Assembly: GCF_016919165.1 (NCBI RefSeq) | Contig: NZ_JAFFPS010000011.1 | Location: 1-64,000 of the forward strand | DNA: 64,000 bases | Origin: Leptospira chreensis | GTDB taxonomy: Bacteria > Spirochaetota > Leptospiria > Leptospirales > Leptospiraceae | Direction of reading: 5' to 3' | Shown: positions 26,333 to 35,813 of the stretch, piece by piece | How the letters are laid out: every line of letters starts with the position of its first letter | Position numbering within the stretch: the stretch's first letter is position 1 | Translations under genes and position numbers: made by a program | Notes under the pieces: model-generated | Told to the model about the DNA's origin: nothing | The model's database searches: none | Seen by the model: the letters and a program-made list of their open reading frames with translations, nothing else

Positions 26333-26970
26333 CAGTGTTCGAAAAGATTTGGCACTTCCAAAAGATCCAATTCCACTTGAGTTTCCAAAAAGGCAAAACA
26401 ACGTTCCGCAATTGCAAACCTGTTTTCACGGATCATCATCTCAGTGAGAATGGACTCGAGGGCAATTAAAAACCGAACATCTGTAGATGCATAGTCCACT
26501 TGGTCTTTCGTAAGAATCTTTTTACCCCAATCGGAGCTTTGATTTTTTTTATCGATATTTTCTTCGAAAAATTCACGGATGAGTTCTTTTAACCCGTGTT
26601 TGTCGGTGTAGGTTCTTGCGAGTTTACTTCCGATTTTTGTGCAAAATACATTTTGTACTTTGATCCCGAGCCTTGCTCGAAGAAAGGTCATATCCATTCT
26701 TGCAAAATGAAAGATCTTTGTGATGTCTTTAGATTCAAATAATTTTTGGATATGAGGAGCTTCTGTTTGTCCCGGGAGAATTTGAACGAGAGCGACTTTA
26801 TTTTTGGAATCGGAAATTTGTACGACACAGAGTCTGTCCCTTCTGGGATTGAGCCCCATCATTTCACAATCCACAGCCAACCGGTCATCCTTTTTAAAGG
26901 CTTCAAAAAAATCTTCGTTCAGATCTCCTTGTAATACGACTGGTTTTATAGTTGAACGTTTTTGGGTCAT
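26332..26970 (-). CDS. Ribonuclease D-like 3'-5' exonuclease
   Basis: A 212-residue DEDD exonuclease with Exo I LAVDCEMMGLNP, Exo II FHFARMDMTFL and Exo III QVDYASTDVRFLIALE (DEDDy type). It lacks the HRDC domains of full-length RNase D (about 375 residues), so it is the short form seen in several phyla. Likely acts in tRNA or other RNA 3'-end trimming. Translationally coupled to radA through a one-base overlap. Confidence 0.9.
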   Translation of the reverse strand: MTQKRSTIKPVVLQGDLNEDFFEAFKKDDRLAVDCEMMGLNPRRDRLCVVQISDSKNKVALVQILPGQTEAPHIQKLFESKDITKIFHFARMDMTFLRARLGIKVQNVFCTKIGSKLARTYTDKHGLKELIREFFEENIDKKNQSSDWGKKILTKDQVDYASTDVRFLIALESILTEMMIRENRFAIAERCFAFLETQVELDLLEVPNLFEH

Positions 26971-27024
26971 AATGGCTTACTATGGAAACTACCCTAGCAA
27001 AATCATCAAATAGATTTTTCCAAG

Positions 27025-28911
27025 ATGAAAATTCAATACAGAGTTCATAATTCCGTCACTATTTCGAACTTCCTTCCCGTTAAGGCAGGGGTTTACCAAT
27101 CCGAATGTAAAAAATTCGAACTATTACTTACGTCTAGCTCCGATCCAAAAACGGGTACGGTCCTCAGTCCCAAACTCATTTGGCGGGAATCCACAAGACC
27201 CGAAGTGGGTTTTTCCGTGGACCATTTGGAACTCGACCTATCCATCCTACCGGAAGGTGGGGGTTATTCCCTTTTCCAACATGGATACCAGTCCTGGTCC
27301 ATCGCAAGAAAGGTAGAAAGTACAAACGTCGACAAACCGCCTTTTTTATCTTTTTTGCAATACTCACAAGAGAATATATATTCCAAACACGAATCCAAAG
27401 TGGGTAAGTTTATCTCCGAATACTTAACTCTTGTTTTTAACAAAGAAACAAAAAATGGGATCTTGTATGCTCCTATTGAACAAGGAGAATTCGGAACCAA
27501 ATTTGAAGTGGTTTTCGGAGAGTCGGCGGATGTAACGTCCGTTAAAGTTATTTATGACTTCCAGTGTTTGCCCGACCTTCGTCCGAACGCAAAACTAAGC
27601 ATCGCAAAAATCAAAGTCCTCAGTTTCAAAGGAAATCCAGAAGGCAAACTCGCCAAATACTTTGAAGAACTAGGAAATAAAGAAGGCCCAGGAAACTTAC
27701 CAAAAAAAGTCCCTACAGGTTGGTGTTCTTGGTATTATTATTATACTAAGATTGATCAAAAAACCATTTTGGATAATCTAACAAAAGTTAGAGAGTTGAA
27801 TTTACCATTTGAATTTTTCCAAATTGACGATGGATACCAAAAAGAAATCGGAGATTGGTTGGAACCAAATGATAAATTTCCAGGAGGGATGCGAATCCTT
27901 GCTGATGAAATCAAACGAGTGGGACTAAAACCTGGGATCTGGCTTGCTCCTTTTTTAGTCAGAAAAAAATCCGAATTCTTTCGTAAATACCCAGAAGCCA
28001 TTCTCAAAGACCAAAACGGAAAACCAGTTCCTGCCATCTACCAACCACTTTGGGGTAAAGGTTATACTTATGCTCTAGACATCACTCATCCGACGGCCCT
28101 TGCTTATTTGGAAAAAGTGTTTTCTACGATTGTCAAAGAATGGGGATATCCATACTTAAAGTTGGACTTTCTTTATGCAGGTCTCCTTCCTGGTGATGTA
28201 TATAACAAAAGTTTGTCGCCGCAAGCCCGTTATCGAAATGCACTCGAACTCATTCGAAAAGTGGTTGGTAAAAATACCTTTTTACTCGGATGTGGGGCAC
28301 CCATGTTGCCATCAGTCGGAATTTTTGACGGAATGCGAATCTCTTGTGACGTGGCACCATTTTGGTATCCGGAGAAGTTACGTATTTTCTTAAAAGATAG
28401 AAACGCACTCTGTACAAGAACTGCCCTCATCAACGACATCACTCGTGCTTCCATGCACAGACATCTTTGGTTGAATGATCCTGATTGCCTTCTTGTTCGT
28501 AAAAAAAGAAACAAAATGAACGAAGCACAAACCAAACTGATGGCCTCCGTCATGGCAGTGTCAGGTGGAATGTTACTGGTATCTGATGATCTCACTAAGT
28601 TAGAAAACGATCGTTTGGATCTTTTGAAAAAAGCCTTCCAATTGAATAGAGAATGCCAGGCTTATACACCCGTTCCGATTGGTATTTTTGAAGAAGAATT
28701 TCCGTCGGCCCTCTACAATCCAGCAGGGTATCTGGGAATTTGGAATCCTACAGAAGAAGAAAAAACCATTCGGATCACGATACCACAAGGTCTCAAAACC
28801 AAAGCGCCATTTTTAGATTTTTGGACTGGAACTACGGTAGATCTCCGGATCGTAGATGGTCAATTTGAAACCACTCTGCCGGCTTTTGGTTCCGTTGTTG
28901 TCGCTGTTTAA
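27025..28911 (+). CDS. Alpha-galactosidase, glycoside hydrolase family 36
   Basis: A 628-residue GH36-type enzyme. An N-terminal beta-sandwich (to about residue 220) is followed by the barrel, starting PTGWCSWYYYYTKI. Then come FFQIDDGYQKEIGDW, GIWLAPFLV, the nucleophile Asp in YLKLDFLYAG and the acid/base Asp in RISCDVAPFW. A C-terminal beta domain ends the chain. There is no signal peptide, so it acts on imported alpha-galactosides. No transporter is adjacent; the flanking genes are rnd (divergent) and a lipoprotein. Specificity within GH36 (alpha-galactosidase versus alpha-N-acetylgalactosaminidase) cannot be settled by eye. Confidence 0.9.
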   Translation: MKIQYRVHNSVTISNFLPVKAGVYQSECKKFELLLTSSSDPKTGTVLSPKLIWRESTRPEVGFSVDHLELDLSILPEGGGYSLFQHGYQSWSIARKVESTNVDKPPFLSFLQYSQENIYSKHESKVGKFISEYLTLVFNKETKNGILYAPIEQGEFGTKFEVVFGESADVTSVKVIYDFQCLPDLRPNAKLSIAKIKVLSFKGNPEGKLAKYFEELGNKEGPGNLPKKVPTGWCSWYYYYTKIDQKTILDNLTKVRELNLPFEFFQIDDGYQKEIGDWLEPNDKFPGGMRILADEIKRVGLKPGIWLAPFLVRKKSEFFRKYPEAILKDQNGKPVPAIYQPLWGKGYTYALDITHPTALAYLEKVFSTIVKEWGYPYLKLDFLYAGLLPGDVYNKSLSPQARYRNALELIRKVVGKNTFLLGCGAPMLPSVGIFDGMRISCDVAPFWYPEKLRIFLKDRNALCTRTALINDITRASMHRHLWLNDPDCLLVRKKRNKMNEAQTKLMASVMAVSGGMLLVSDDLTKLENDRLDLLKKAFQLNRECQAYTPVPIGIFEEEFPSALYNPAGYLGIWNPTEEEKTIRITIPQGLKTKAPFLDFWTGTTVDLRIVDGQFETTLPAFGSVVVAV

Positions 28912-28980
28912 TCGAGAAAATTAATTGACGGGTTCAAAAATGGACTTAAAATTTTTGCAATTCGTCGTAAGAGGTTTTTT

Positions 28981-29445
28981 ATGCGTATGATCAAACATTT
29001 AAGTATCGTTTCTGTGATGGCGGTGCTAATTTCATTTAACAACTGTTCTTTCCTAGATTCTGCTTCTGGTAGCGTAAGTCGTTTGGGTGTATCAGTATCT
29101 GATTCGACATCTGCCCTTGTAAAATCTATTTCGAACAGTATCTCTTCTATTTCCGAGAGTGGAAAAGAAAAAGCAATGAACGAGTATAAAGAAGATGTAA
29201 TTGCTAGTGTTGCTTTACAAATTCGTTACGAAAACCAAAAACAAGAATTGGAAAACCAACTTTCTGCGATCGCAAAATCTCACGGTGTTGTAGCTTGGAG
29301 ATCTAACAGTGCTACTTACATCGCGATTGGCCAAGGACTAAAACAAGCAAAACTTTCTCCTTCAGAAATGAAAGAAGTAACAGCAGACGTAGCAAAACAA
29401 AATGCAACAGTCGCAAAACTAATCTTAAACGGGTACAATCTATAA
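28981..29445 (+). CDS. Small lipoprotein, unknown function
   Basis: A 154-residue lipoprotein with lipobox FNNC at the end of a 22-residue signal and AAGAGG before ATG 28981. The mature N-terminus is a Ser/Val-rich helix (VSRLGVSVSDSTSALVKSIS). A Lys/Glu-rich helix follows, then a C-terminal half (HGVVAWRSNSATYIAIGQGL) that looks like the small putative lipoproteins common in Leptospira. No function known to me. A terminator-like hairpin follows the stop. Confidence 0.8.
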   Translation: MRMIKHLSIVSVMAVLISFNNCSFLDSASGSVSRLGVSVSDSTSALVKSISNSISSISESGKEKAMNEYKEDVIASVALQIRYENQKQELENQLSAIAKSHGVVAWRSNSATYIAIGQGLKQAKLSPSEMKEVTADVAKQNATVAKLILNGYNL

Positions 29446-29459
29446 TCCAGATCGTCTTT

Positions 29460-29494
29460 GGGCGGGGTCAAACCGCCCATTCCTTCTTTTTTTT
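29460..29494 (+). terminator. Terminator-like hairpin and T8 tract
   Basis: GGGCGG (29460-29465) pairs with CCGCCC (29473-29478), followed by a pyrimidine run with eight T (29487-29494). It fits an intrinsic terminator for the lipoprotein gene. The same bases also lie in the 5' part of the next open frame. Confidence 0.7.
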
Positions 29495-29624
29495 ACTTAC
29501 CTTTCTCTTCTTATTTTTTCCTTTATACTCAGAATCAAACTCTAATCCTTACGGGTTTTTATACATAGATTCCAATTCTGGTCAGTCCAGTGGAGGACAT
29601 TCGGCACTCCGGTTTGGCGACCGA

Positions 29625-31292
29625 GTGTATCATCTCCAATATTCCTTTGAAGACAAAATCTTTCATCTGGTTCGGGAACCATGGGAAGACTTTCGATTCC
29701 AGTATGGCGTGGTTCAAAATCGTAATATAGAGTTTTATCAGTGGGAACTATCGGATCCTGCCAAACGTTTGTTACGACAAAAATGGAACGAACTCTATTT
29801 GGTGCAAGAGACCCATATCCAAAACCAAAAGAAATTAGAACAAGAATGGGAAACCTCACTTACTTCGGCAGATAAGAAACAATCTTCATTACTCATCTCA
29901 GGCTTTGGTTATTTCACAAATTTACCAGATCCCATTTCTCCAATACCTGCACTTTTTTCATTTTCCAAGGAGGAGAAAAAACGTTTGGAGCGCTCTAGTG
30001 TTAACTGGGAAGAAGTTTCCAAGCCCGATCAACTAACAAACAATAGAGAATTATTACCCAAGACCGACTCTCCCTATCGTCTCATCCACAGCATCCAAAC
30101 AGATACCGAACGATTGGCAACTGCGGAAAAAAGAAGTTTTGTTCGATTGTTTCTTTTGAATCCAGTTTTACTCTACGAGCCTGCTTTTATACAATTGAAT
30201 GGTACGGAGTTCCACTTAAACGAAGCAGAGATCAAAGTATGGAAAGGATACCAAAGTAGTTTAGTACAAGACTTACGATCCTGTGTTTTAGGTGCAGATT
30301 GTAACGACTGGGAAGAGATGACCCTACTCTTCCGAATTCTTTATATCAATAAATCCATTCAGGAAAAAACCATTGTTTTCCCCAAAAAGAACTTGGATGG
30401 GTTTCATTATCTTCCCATGGTCGATTTACCGGAGTCTGTTCTTTCCACCAAACAAAACGAATACGTTCAATTATTCCAATTGAAAAAAAAGATTTTTGTT
30501 TCTGGTTATCATCCTCTTCAATTTTTTAATTGGGAATCCTTTCTTGTTCGTTACCAAAGTTTTTTAGAATCCGGAGCGGCGGAGGCACAGGAAGGAATTG
30601 AATTCAATTGGGTTGGAGAAAATCCATATAAAGATCAGTTCAAAAATCGGGACTGGGTGGAAGAAACAAAGATCCAAAAAAAACAAGAGGACTATGAATC
30701 CTATACCGAAGGAATTCAAAATCTGTATTCCTATAATCTCACTCATAAAAATTGTACATCTGAGCTCTTTCGTTATATGAATGAAATGTTTCCAGAAGGA
30801 AGTATTGGATCGGAAACTTTTTGGGATCCGTTATCAAGTCATGTCATCAGTCTAAACTTCATTCCCTCCGTGGCGGCTTGGAAAATGAAATCCAATTTTG
30901 GCACCAAACAAAGAAAAGTTTATCCTTCTTACCGAAACCTAAAGAGAAAAAAAATAGCTAACTTTACGGAAAAACATTTTCAAGAAAGCTTTGTTCCCAC
31001 TTCAAAAATTTATATAACCAATCCCATCGATCATCCCTTCTTATTTTTTACTGAAGAAACTATATGGAACCGTCCCCTTTTAGGTATGGCCAATGCAGTT
31101 TATGGGATTGGGTATACGGGAATGGGGGTCTTCAGTGCGCCCTTCGATAAAGGAAGTCGTTTTTCCAAAGGAACGGAATCTGTATTTTATAGCCTTCCCG
31201 AACTTATGTTTTTTAATATCCGTAAAGGACATTTTCCTTTCATCGCAGTAAAAGAAATCCCAAAAGAGTATTATTTAAAAGAATCCTTATGA
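29625..31292 (+). CDS. DUF4105-like permuted papain-fold protein; true 5' end unclear
   Basis: The first standard start in frame is GTG 29625, giving 555 residues. The same frame stays open upstream and clearly encodes protein: a hydrophobic signal-like run (LTFLLFFPLYSESNS), then PYGFLYIDSNSGQSSGGHSA just before the GTG. The GGHSALR His motif with the later Cys motif HKNCTSELFRY is the His-then-Cys order of permuted NlpC/P60/DUF4105 folds, so the protein must begin upstream. Yet no ATG, GTG or TTG occurs in that frame between the preceding gene and 29625. A T8 tract at 29487-29494 sits in the way. The gene overlaps the next by four bases (ATGA). Likely exported; activity unknown. Confidence 0.75.
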   Translation: MYHLQYSFEDKIFHLVREPWEDFRFQYGVVQNRNIEFYQWELSDPAKRLLRQKWNELYLVQETHIQNQKKLEQEWETSLTSADKKQSSLLISGFGYFTNLPDPISPIPALFSFSKEEKKRLERSSVNWEEVSKPDQLTNNRELLPKTDSPYRLIHSIQTDTERLATAEKRSFVRLFLLNPVLLYEPAFIQLNGTEFHLNEAEIKVWKGYQSSLVQDLRSCVLGADCNDWEEMTLLFRILYINKSIQEKTIVFPKKNLDGFHYLPMVDLPESVLSTKQNEYVQLFQLKKKIFVSGYHPLQFFNWESFLVRYQSFLESGAAEAQEGIEFNWVGENPYKDQFKNRDWVEETKIQKKQEDYESYTEGIQNLYSYNLTHKNCTSELFRYMNEMFPEGSIGSETFWDPLSSHVISLNFIPSVAAWKMKSNFGTKQRKVYPSYRNLKRKKIANFTEKHFQESFVPTSKIYITNPIDHPFLFFTEETIWNRPLLGMANAVYGIGYTGMGVFSAPFDKGSRFSKGTESVFYSLPELMFFNIRKGHFPFIAVKEIPKEYYLKESL

Positions 31293-32911
31293 AAACAGTA
31301 TTTTTATACCTTCCTTATCTTTTCCTTTTAGGTTCTCAAGTTTTACCCACAAAACTCTGGTTCCTTCCGGGAGAAAAAATCGGTTATGTTTCCATTTCTA
31401 TCTTTTTTATCCTCCTCCAATCCTTTGTTTTGTATGGAAAAAGAGATAACATTCATTTGGTGAATGAGTGGAGATCCGACTCTCCTCCGAATTGGATTCT
31501 AGCATTTCTTTTCTTTATCTGTTTGGTATCATTCCCCATTCGGAATATGGATTGGGGCGATGGACTCCTTCTACTCGAAACCAATCTTTTAGAAACCAAA
31601 CTCTTTGGATTTCAATTCACTTTGGATGAAATTTTCGAAACTGTTCTTCATAGTCAGACCTCAAACCTACTTTCTAGTTTTGGTTTTTCGGAAGATCCAA
31701 GAATTGCTTACACTTTTTTATCTCAACTCGCAGGGATCGGAATGCTTTTTGGTTTTTTATGGACCGCTGAAAAAAATCGCAAATCCAATTCTTTATCCAT
31801 CCTCATCTTACTATCATCAGGGGGAATTTTACTCACCTTTGGATACGCTGAAAACTATACATTGGTAACCGCATGCCATCTTCTTTTATATATTTTTGTT
31901 TCGAGATATGTAAAGAATCCAAAAGACAACGATCTTTTGTTATATGGTGCGACTGCTCTTGTGGCCCTTTCTATGTTGTTCCATTTGGTTTCTGGATATT
32001 TGGTGCTTCTATTAATTTACTTATGGTTTGTACATTCGCCAAAAGATAAAAAAATAAAACACTTACTCCTTTGTGGTGGTTTGGGTTTGAGTATTCTCCT
32101 TCCTTGGTTTTTATATTTTTTATTTTTGCATGATCCATCCATTGATCGCAATAGTACACATCTAATCCATCCACCTTTTTATCCAAAAAATCGACTTGTA
32201 TCCCTCAATCATATCAAGGAAATCCTTGCGGTTTTGTATTGGAATGCATCGGTAGCTACTTTGTTTTTACTCTATCAGTTTTTCTTTTTCAAAAAGGAAT
32301 GGAAGGCCTTTATCCAAAGGCCTGAAACCAAAACCATCTTTGTTTGTGGCTTTGCATTTTTTCTCCATGGATTTTTCCACAACCCACAATTAGGATTTCC
32401 TGCGGATTGGGATCTTATGGGATTCTACTGGTTACCCATTACCTTTCTCGCACACCAGTTTTGGATCCAATCGAAAGAGATCTCTCTGGAATGGATTCCG
32501 CCTTTTCTATTCGGAACCGTGATGGTCATCCTGTCAGCAATCACTCTAAACAAATCAAATCCCGACAAAGAAATTCTTTGGGAAGTGACCCAAACGACAA
32601 TTCAAAGTTATGTGACAGAAAACAAACCATATGTAGACAGTTTACCGAAGGAAGATAAAAAGTTCTTTGCAAAGGGTGATTTTTTATTTTATAAAGGAGA
32701 AATGATCACAAAGAGGCTTTGTGATTTTCCCAAAAAGGGAGAGATCATCAATAAAATGAACGCCCACCGAAAGGAATGGAAACAAGGTTTTATGAGTGGA
32801 AGTTTTCAATCCAAAGATGTACTCGGTCAATTTTTAACCGAGGCCACCAAAACCAATATCGAATACATTAAATCTCTAGAAGCAAATAAGATATGTCATC
32901 CGACGCTTTAG
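31289..32911 (+). CDS. Polytopic membrane protein, GT-C-like
   Basis: A 540-residue protein with about ten to twelve hydrophobic helices and a C-terminal soluble segment of about 120 residues. An early loop carries acidic residues after the first helices (FPIRNMDWGDGLLLLETNL). GYAENYTLVTACHLLLYIF and FPADWDLMGFYWLPITFL are other polar features inside hydrophobic segments. That layout resembles GT-C glycosyltransferases using lipid-linked sugars, but I cannot name a family. ATGA overlap with the DUF4105-like gene suggests the two work together at the envelope. Its 3' end overlaps the convergent phosphatase gene by 44 bases. Confidence 0.7.
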   Translation: MKTVFLYLPYLFLLGSQVLPTKLWFLPGEKIGYVSISIFFILLQSFVLYGKRDNIHLVNEWRSDSPPNWILAFLFFICLVSFPIRNMDWGDGLLLLETNLLETKLFGFQFTLDEIFETVLHSQTSNLLSSFGFSEDPRIAYTFLSQLAGIGMLFGFLWTAEKNRKSNSLSILILLSSGGILLTFGYAENYTLVTACHLLLYIFVSRYVKNPKDNDLLLYGATALVALSMLFHLVSGYLVLLLIYLWFVHSPKDKKIKHLLLCGGLGLSILLPWFLYFLFLHDPSIDRNSTHLIHPPFYPKNRLVSLNHIKEILAVLYWNASVATLFLLYQFFFFKKEWKAFIQRPETKTIFVCGFAFFLHGFFHNPQLGFPADWDLMGFYWLPITFLAHQFWIQSKEISLEWIPPFLFGTVMVILSAITLNKSNPDKEILWEVTQTTIQSYVTENKPYVDSLPKEDKKFFAKGDFLFYKGEMITKRLCDFPKKGEIINKMNAHRKEWKQGFMSGSFQSKDVLGQFLTEATKTNIEYIKSLEANKICHPTL

Positions 32912-33980
32912 AGGATGTTTCTAAATATTGGATGTAGTTTGTAATTTCTGTTTTCATATTTTCGACTCGGGTGGGCCCTCCAGGAAGTTGGATTAGAGTT
33001 TGAACCAAAGGATGGGTACTGGAAGCTAGTAACCCGTCCGAATACAAAAAGAGAATGTCTCCCGTTTCCACTTGGACTTCATTTTCTGCAAATTCCATCT
33101 CTTTCAGAATCCCTAAAATTTGACCGGACTGGTCTTGTAATATCAAAGGAGCACGACTTTCTTTTTGGAATACGAGAGGAAACGGATGCCCTCCCCTTGC
33201 GTAAGTGATTTTTTTCTTGGGATGGTCTACGACAAGACTAATCGCTGTCATACTGTGAGTACCAATTTCGTTACAAAGTTCCCGATTCAAACGAGAGAGT
33301 AAAGCAGAAGGAGAAATAGTCGTGGTTCGCACGAGTTCTTTATGAATGGTAGTCATAAGAATGGCAATAAGTCCCGAAGTCACACCATGACCTTCGATAT
33401 CCCCCATCAAAATCAAAGTGCGGTCTTCATCCAAAGGTAAAACTTGAAAAAAATCACCAGATACAAAACTCACGGGTTTGATCTCAGAAAAGATTTTATG
33501 ACCTATTTGAGGTAAATTCATAGTTCTCGTTTGGATTTTAGCAGCAAGACGAAGATCTCGTTTGATCGATTCGTCCATCGACTCTTTATCTTTTAGAAAA
33601 TTATAATATTCAAATGCCCTGGAAATTGCCGCTTCAATTGATTTTGTATGAAAGGGTTTTAGAATAAAATCGGAAGCACGATGATAAAGTGAGGAAACAA
33701 CGGTTTGGATGTCGTGTTCCCCTGTCATCATTAGAACTTGGGTTTTGGAATCGTAGGCTTTGATCTTTGGCAAAAGATCGAGTCCCGAAGTTTGTGGCAT
33801 ATTGACGTCTAAGAATACGATGGGATTTCGTTCCCCTTCGAAGTATTCCAAACCTTGGAGAGGATTTGTAAAGTACCGGACAAAATATCCTAATCCATTG
33901 ATGATGAGCTCTAGAGTTTCGCAGATCTCTGTATCATCGTCTATGATGAGAATCTCGGGTTTAAAAGAATATTCGGACAT
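32868..33980 (-). CDS. Response regulator with SpoIIE/RsbU-type PP2C phosphatase
   Basis: A 370-residue signalling protein. The receiver domain (1-125) has the acidic pair in ILIIDDDTEI, the phospho-acceptor Asp in VFLDVNMPQTSG and Lys in ILKPFHTKS. After a short linker comes a PP2C-type phosphatase with VSGDFFQVLPLDEDRTLILM, GDIEGHGVTSGL, FLYSDGLLAS and SDDISYLL. Such proteins dephosphorylate anti-sigma-factor antagonists in partner-switching control. No STAS antagonist or anti-sigma kinase gene is next to it; the partner is elsewhere. It follows a gene of unknown function by 27 bases on the same strand. Confidence 0.92.
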   Translation of the reverse strand: MSEYSFKPEILIIDDDTEICETLELIINGLGYFVRYFTNPLQGLEYFEGERNPIVFLDVNMPQTSGLDLLPKIKAYDSKTQVLMMTGEHDIQTVVSSLYHRASDFILKPFHTKSIEAAISRAFEYYNFLKDKESMDESIKRDLRLAAKIQTRTMNLPQIGHKIFSEIKPVSFVSGDFFQVLPLDEDRTLILMGDIEGHGVTSGLIAILMTTIHKELVRTTTISPSALLSRLNRELCNEIGTHSMTAISLVVDHPKKKITYARGGHPFPLVFQKESRAPLILQDQSGQILGILKEMEFAENEVQVETGDILFLYSDGLLASSTHPLVQTLIQLPGGPTRVENMKTEITNYIQYLETSSKASDDISYLLLEI

Positions 33981-34007
33981 CTACTATAGTATCGGCTTTA
34001 AGGAGGG

Positions 34008-34823
34008 CTATTTTGAGACCAATGTGAATTTTAGTTTTTCTTTCACTTCCTCTACTTTCTTAAAATAAGCCTCATGGAAAACCTTTTTCTCTAAATACGC
34101 ATCCGTGCAGGAAATCATCTCTCCATACTTCCATTCGTAAGGTTCCCCATTTTCATAACGAACTCTGTTCTGATGGATTTGGGAGGATAAACTCCGAAGA
34201 TTGGTTCCACGAAAATTTCTCACAAGGGCACGAAAGGTTCCTTCTTTTTCAGGATCAATGAAACGAAATTTTCGAGAAAACAAAACGGCATCATGAAAAT
34301 ACTCAGGAACATTAAAAGCGCCGGAAGTACCAAGTTTTTTAGAAAGATCACGTATAAAATCCGTGAATTCATTGAGAACATTCAGCCCTGGATATTCTTG
34401 TCCAAAGTATAATTCCTTTTTGAGATCTCCTGGTTCAAAATTAATATTTTGAGTGAGAAGCCAATCGATATAAATCATAGGAAAATGTTCGTCGTCACCT
34501 TTTAACTGAAATTGAGAAACTTTCAAACGAGTGTGAACGAGGATTTTTCTGTTCTCCGACTTCACATAAATACGATTGTCGTAATCGTTGAGAATTTCTA
34601 ACTCGATAAAGGAATTATGAAACCCGCGTTTTTCAACAGCAGTGATTAAACCTGCGCTAACTAACATCTGTTCTACTTCATAATGAGTGAACCGATTGAA
34701 TAATTTAGGCTCCATGTTTAATGAAGTATTTAATTCTTTTGAGACATCAACTAAAGACAAATCATCCAAATCCAACCAATCGGTCTGGTTTTTCTTTTTG
34801 TCTGTAGAAGAAAAAACTCCCAT
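34008..34823 (-). CDS. Hypothetical protein cotranscribed with deacetylase
   Basis: A 271-residue soluble protein with no signal or membrane helix. Visible features are an acidic start (WLDLDDLSLVDVSKEL), a region HFPMIYIDWLLTQN and a basic patch RALVRNFRGTNLRSL. I do not recognise the family; it may be specific to Leptospira. Its ATG overlaps the stop of the deacetylase-like gene by one base, so translation is coupled. The response-regulator phosphatase gene follows 27 bases downstream. Confidence 0.75.
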   Translation of the reverse strand: MGVFSSTDKKKNQTDWLDLDDLSLVDVSKELNTSLNMEPKLFNRFTHYEVEQMLVSAGLITAVEKRGFHNSFIELEILNDYDNRIYVKSENRKILVHTRLKVSQFQLKGDDEHFPMIYIDWLLTQNINFEPGDLKKELYFGQEYPGLNVLNEFTDFIRDLSKKLGTSGAFNVPEYFHDAVLFSRKFRFIDPEKEGTFRALVRNFRGTNLRSLSSQIHQNRVRYENGEPYEWKYGEMISCTDAYLEKKVFHEAYFKKVEEVKEKLKFTLVSK

Positions 34824-35722
34824 TACTTTTCACCAAACGCAGTGATTGTATTAAAATGGATTTCGACAGTATCGCGGAAGTCACGAGCGTAACCACCGGC
34901 AAGAGTCACAACGCATGGAACATTGAGTGTCTCTGCAAATTTACGAACCATCAAATCTCGTTCTTTTAATCCCTTCATGGAAATTTTTAATTCTCCAAGA
35001 GAATCATCCTCATAAGGATCAGCCCCTGCAACATAATAAATTATATTCGAATCAAAATCTTTCCGAATTTGATTTAAGGATTTTTCTAATGCAGTTAAAT
35101 ACTCATCATCCTTCGTATTTGGTTCCAAATCTACATCTAAGTTAGATACTTCTTTCTTAGGATAAAGATTACCTTGGTGCATCGAAAATGTGTAAACTTT
35201 GTCATCATATTGAAAAATATATGAATTACCATTTCCTTGGTGCAAATCTAAGTCAATGATGAGTGCATTTACATTGGGATCTGTTTCTTTTTGTTTCCGT
35301 ATAGCAACTGCTACATCATTCAAATAACAAAATCCTTCTGCTCTATCAGGGAAACTATGGTGGTATCCTCCGCCCATATTAAAAGCAAATTGAAACTTTT
35401 TAGATAGTTCTGCTCCCATAATAGTACCACCTACCCCATACGTGAAACTTTCCACAATACTTCGATTAAGTGGAAGTTCTGAATACATAGTGCGAGATGT
35501 ATGTTCGTAACTAAACAAATCATCTAAATATTCTTTTGTATGAACGAGTTCTAAATCTGCGTCTTCTGCTTTTTTAGGAAGCAAAATGTCCCAGGAAGCA
35601 TATACTGGATCCCTTTTGACACGGTTATAAAGATGAGAATACTTATGGGCTGGGAAAACATGGCCCGGCAATTCGAGATTGTACGAAGAATGGTAGATAA
35701 GAGCGAGTGCATTAGATGCCAT
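34823..35722 (-). CDS. Histone-deacetylase-family protein, class IV-like
   Basis: A 299-residue zinc amidohydrolase. It has GGGYHHSFPDRAEGFCYLND with the His pair, IIDLDLHQGNGNSYIF with ligands Asp and His, AGADPYEDDSLGEL with the third ligand, and LAGGYARD. The HQGNG rather than HHGNG motif is typical of the HDAC11-like (class IV) branch, so it differs in subgroup from the enzyme at 16809-17750. Start ATG at 35722; the longer frame begins with TTG and would run into the pyk promoter. The substrate is unknown; deacetylation or defatty-acylation of lysine is family knowledge. Confidence 0.9.
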   Translation of the reverse strand: MASNALALIYHSSYNLELPGHVFPAHKYSHLYNRVKRDPVYASWDILLPKKAEDADLELVHTKEYLDDLFSYEHTSRTMYSELPLNRSIVESFTYGVGGTIMGAELSKKFQFAFNMGGGYHHSFPDRAEGFCYLNDVAVAIRKQKETDPNVNALIIDLDLHQGNGNSYIFQYDDKVYTFSMHQGNLYPKKEVSNLDVDLEPNTKDDEYLTALEKSLNQIRKDFDSNIIYYVAGADPYEDDSLGELKISMKGLKERDLMVRKFAETLNVPCVVTLAGGYARDFRDTVEIHFNTITAFGEK

Positions 35723-35744
35723 TAAAATGATATTTTTGCGAAAA

Positions 35745-35773
35745 ATGACACAAGTCAATTCAAACCGTACAAT
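35745..35773 (+). promoter_or_regulatory. Probable sigma-70 promoter of pyk
   Basis: ATGACA (35745-35750), 17 bases, TACAAT (35768-35773). Transcription would start near 35780, about 33 bases before the pyk ATG. Confidence 0.5.
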
Positions 35774-35813
35774 TTACTTGCAGGAAAAAACAAAAAAGCT
35801 AAGAATAGGGTCT

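Noticed and set aside
35723..35758. TTG start extending the class IV-like deacetylase
   Set aside because: It would overlap the pyk promoter and adds residues not seen at the start of the family.
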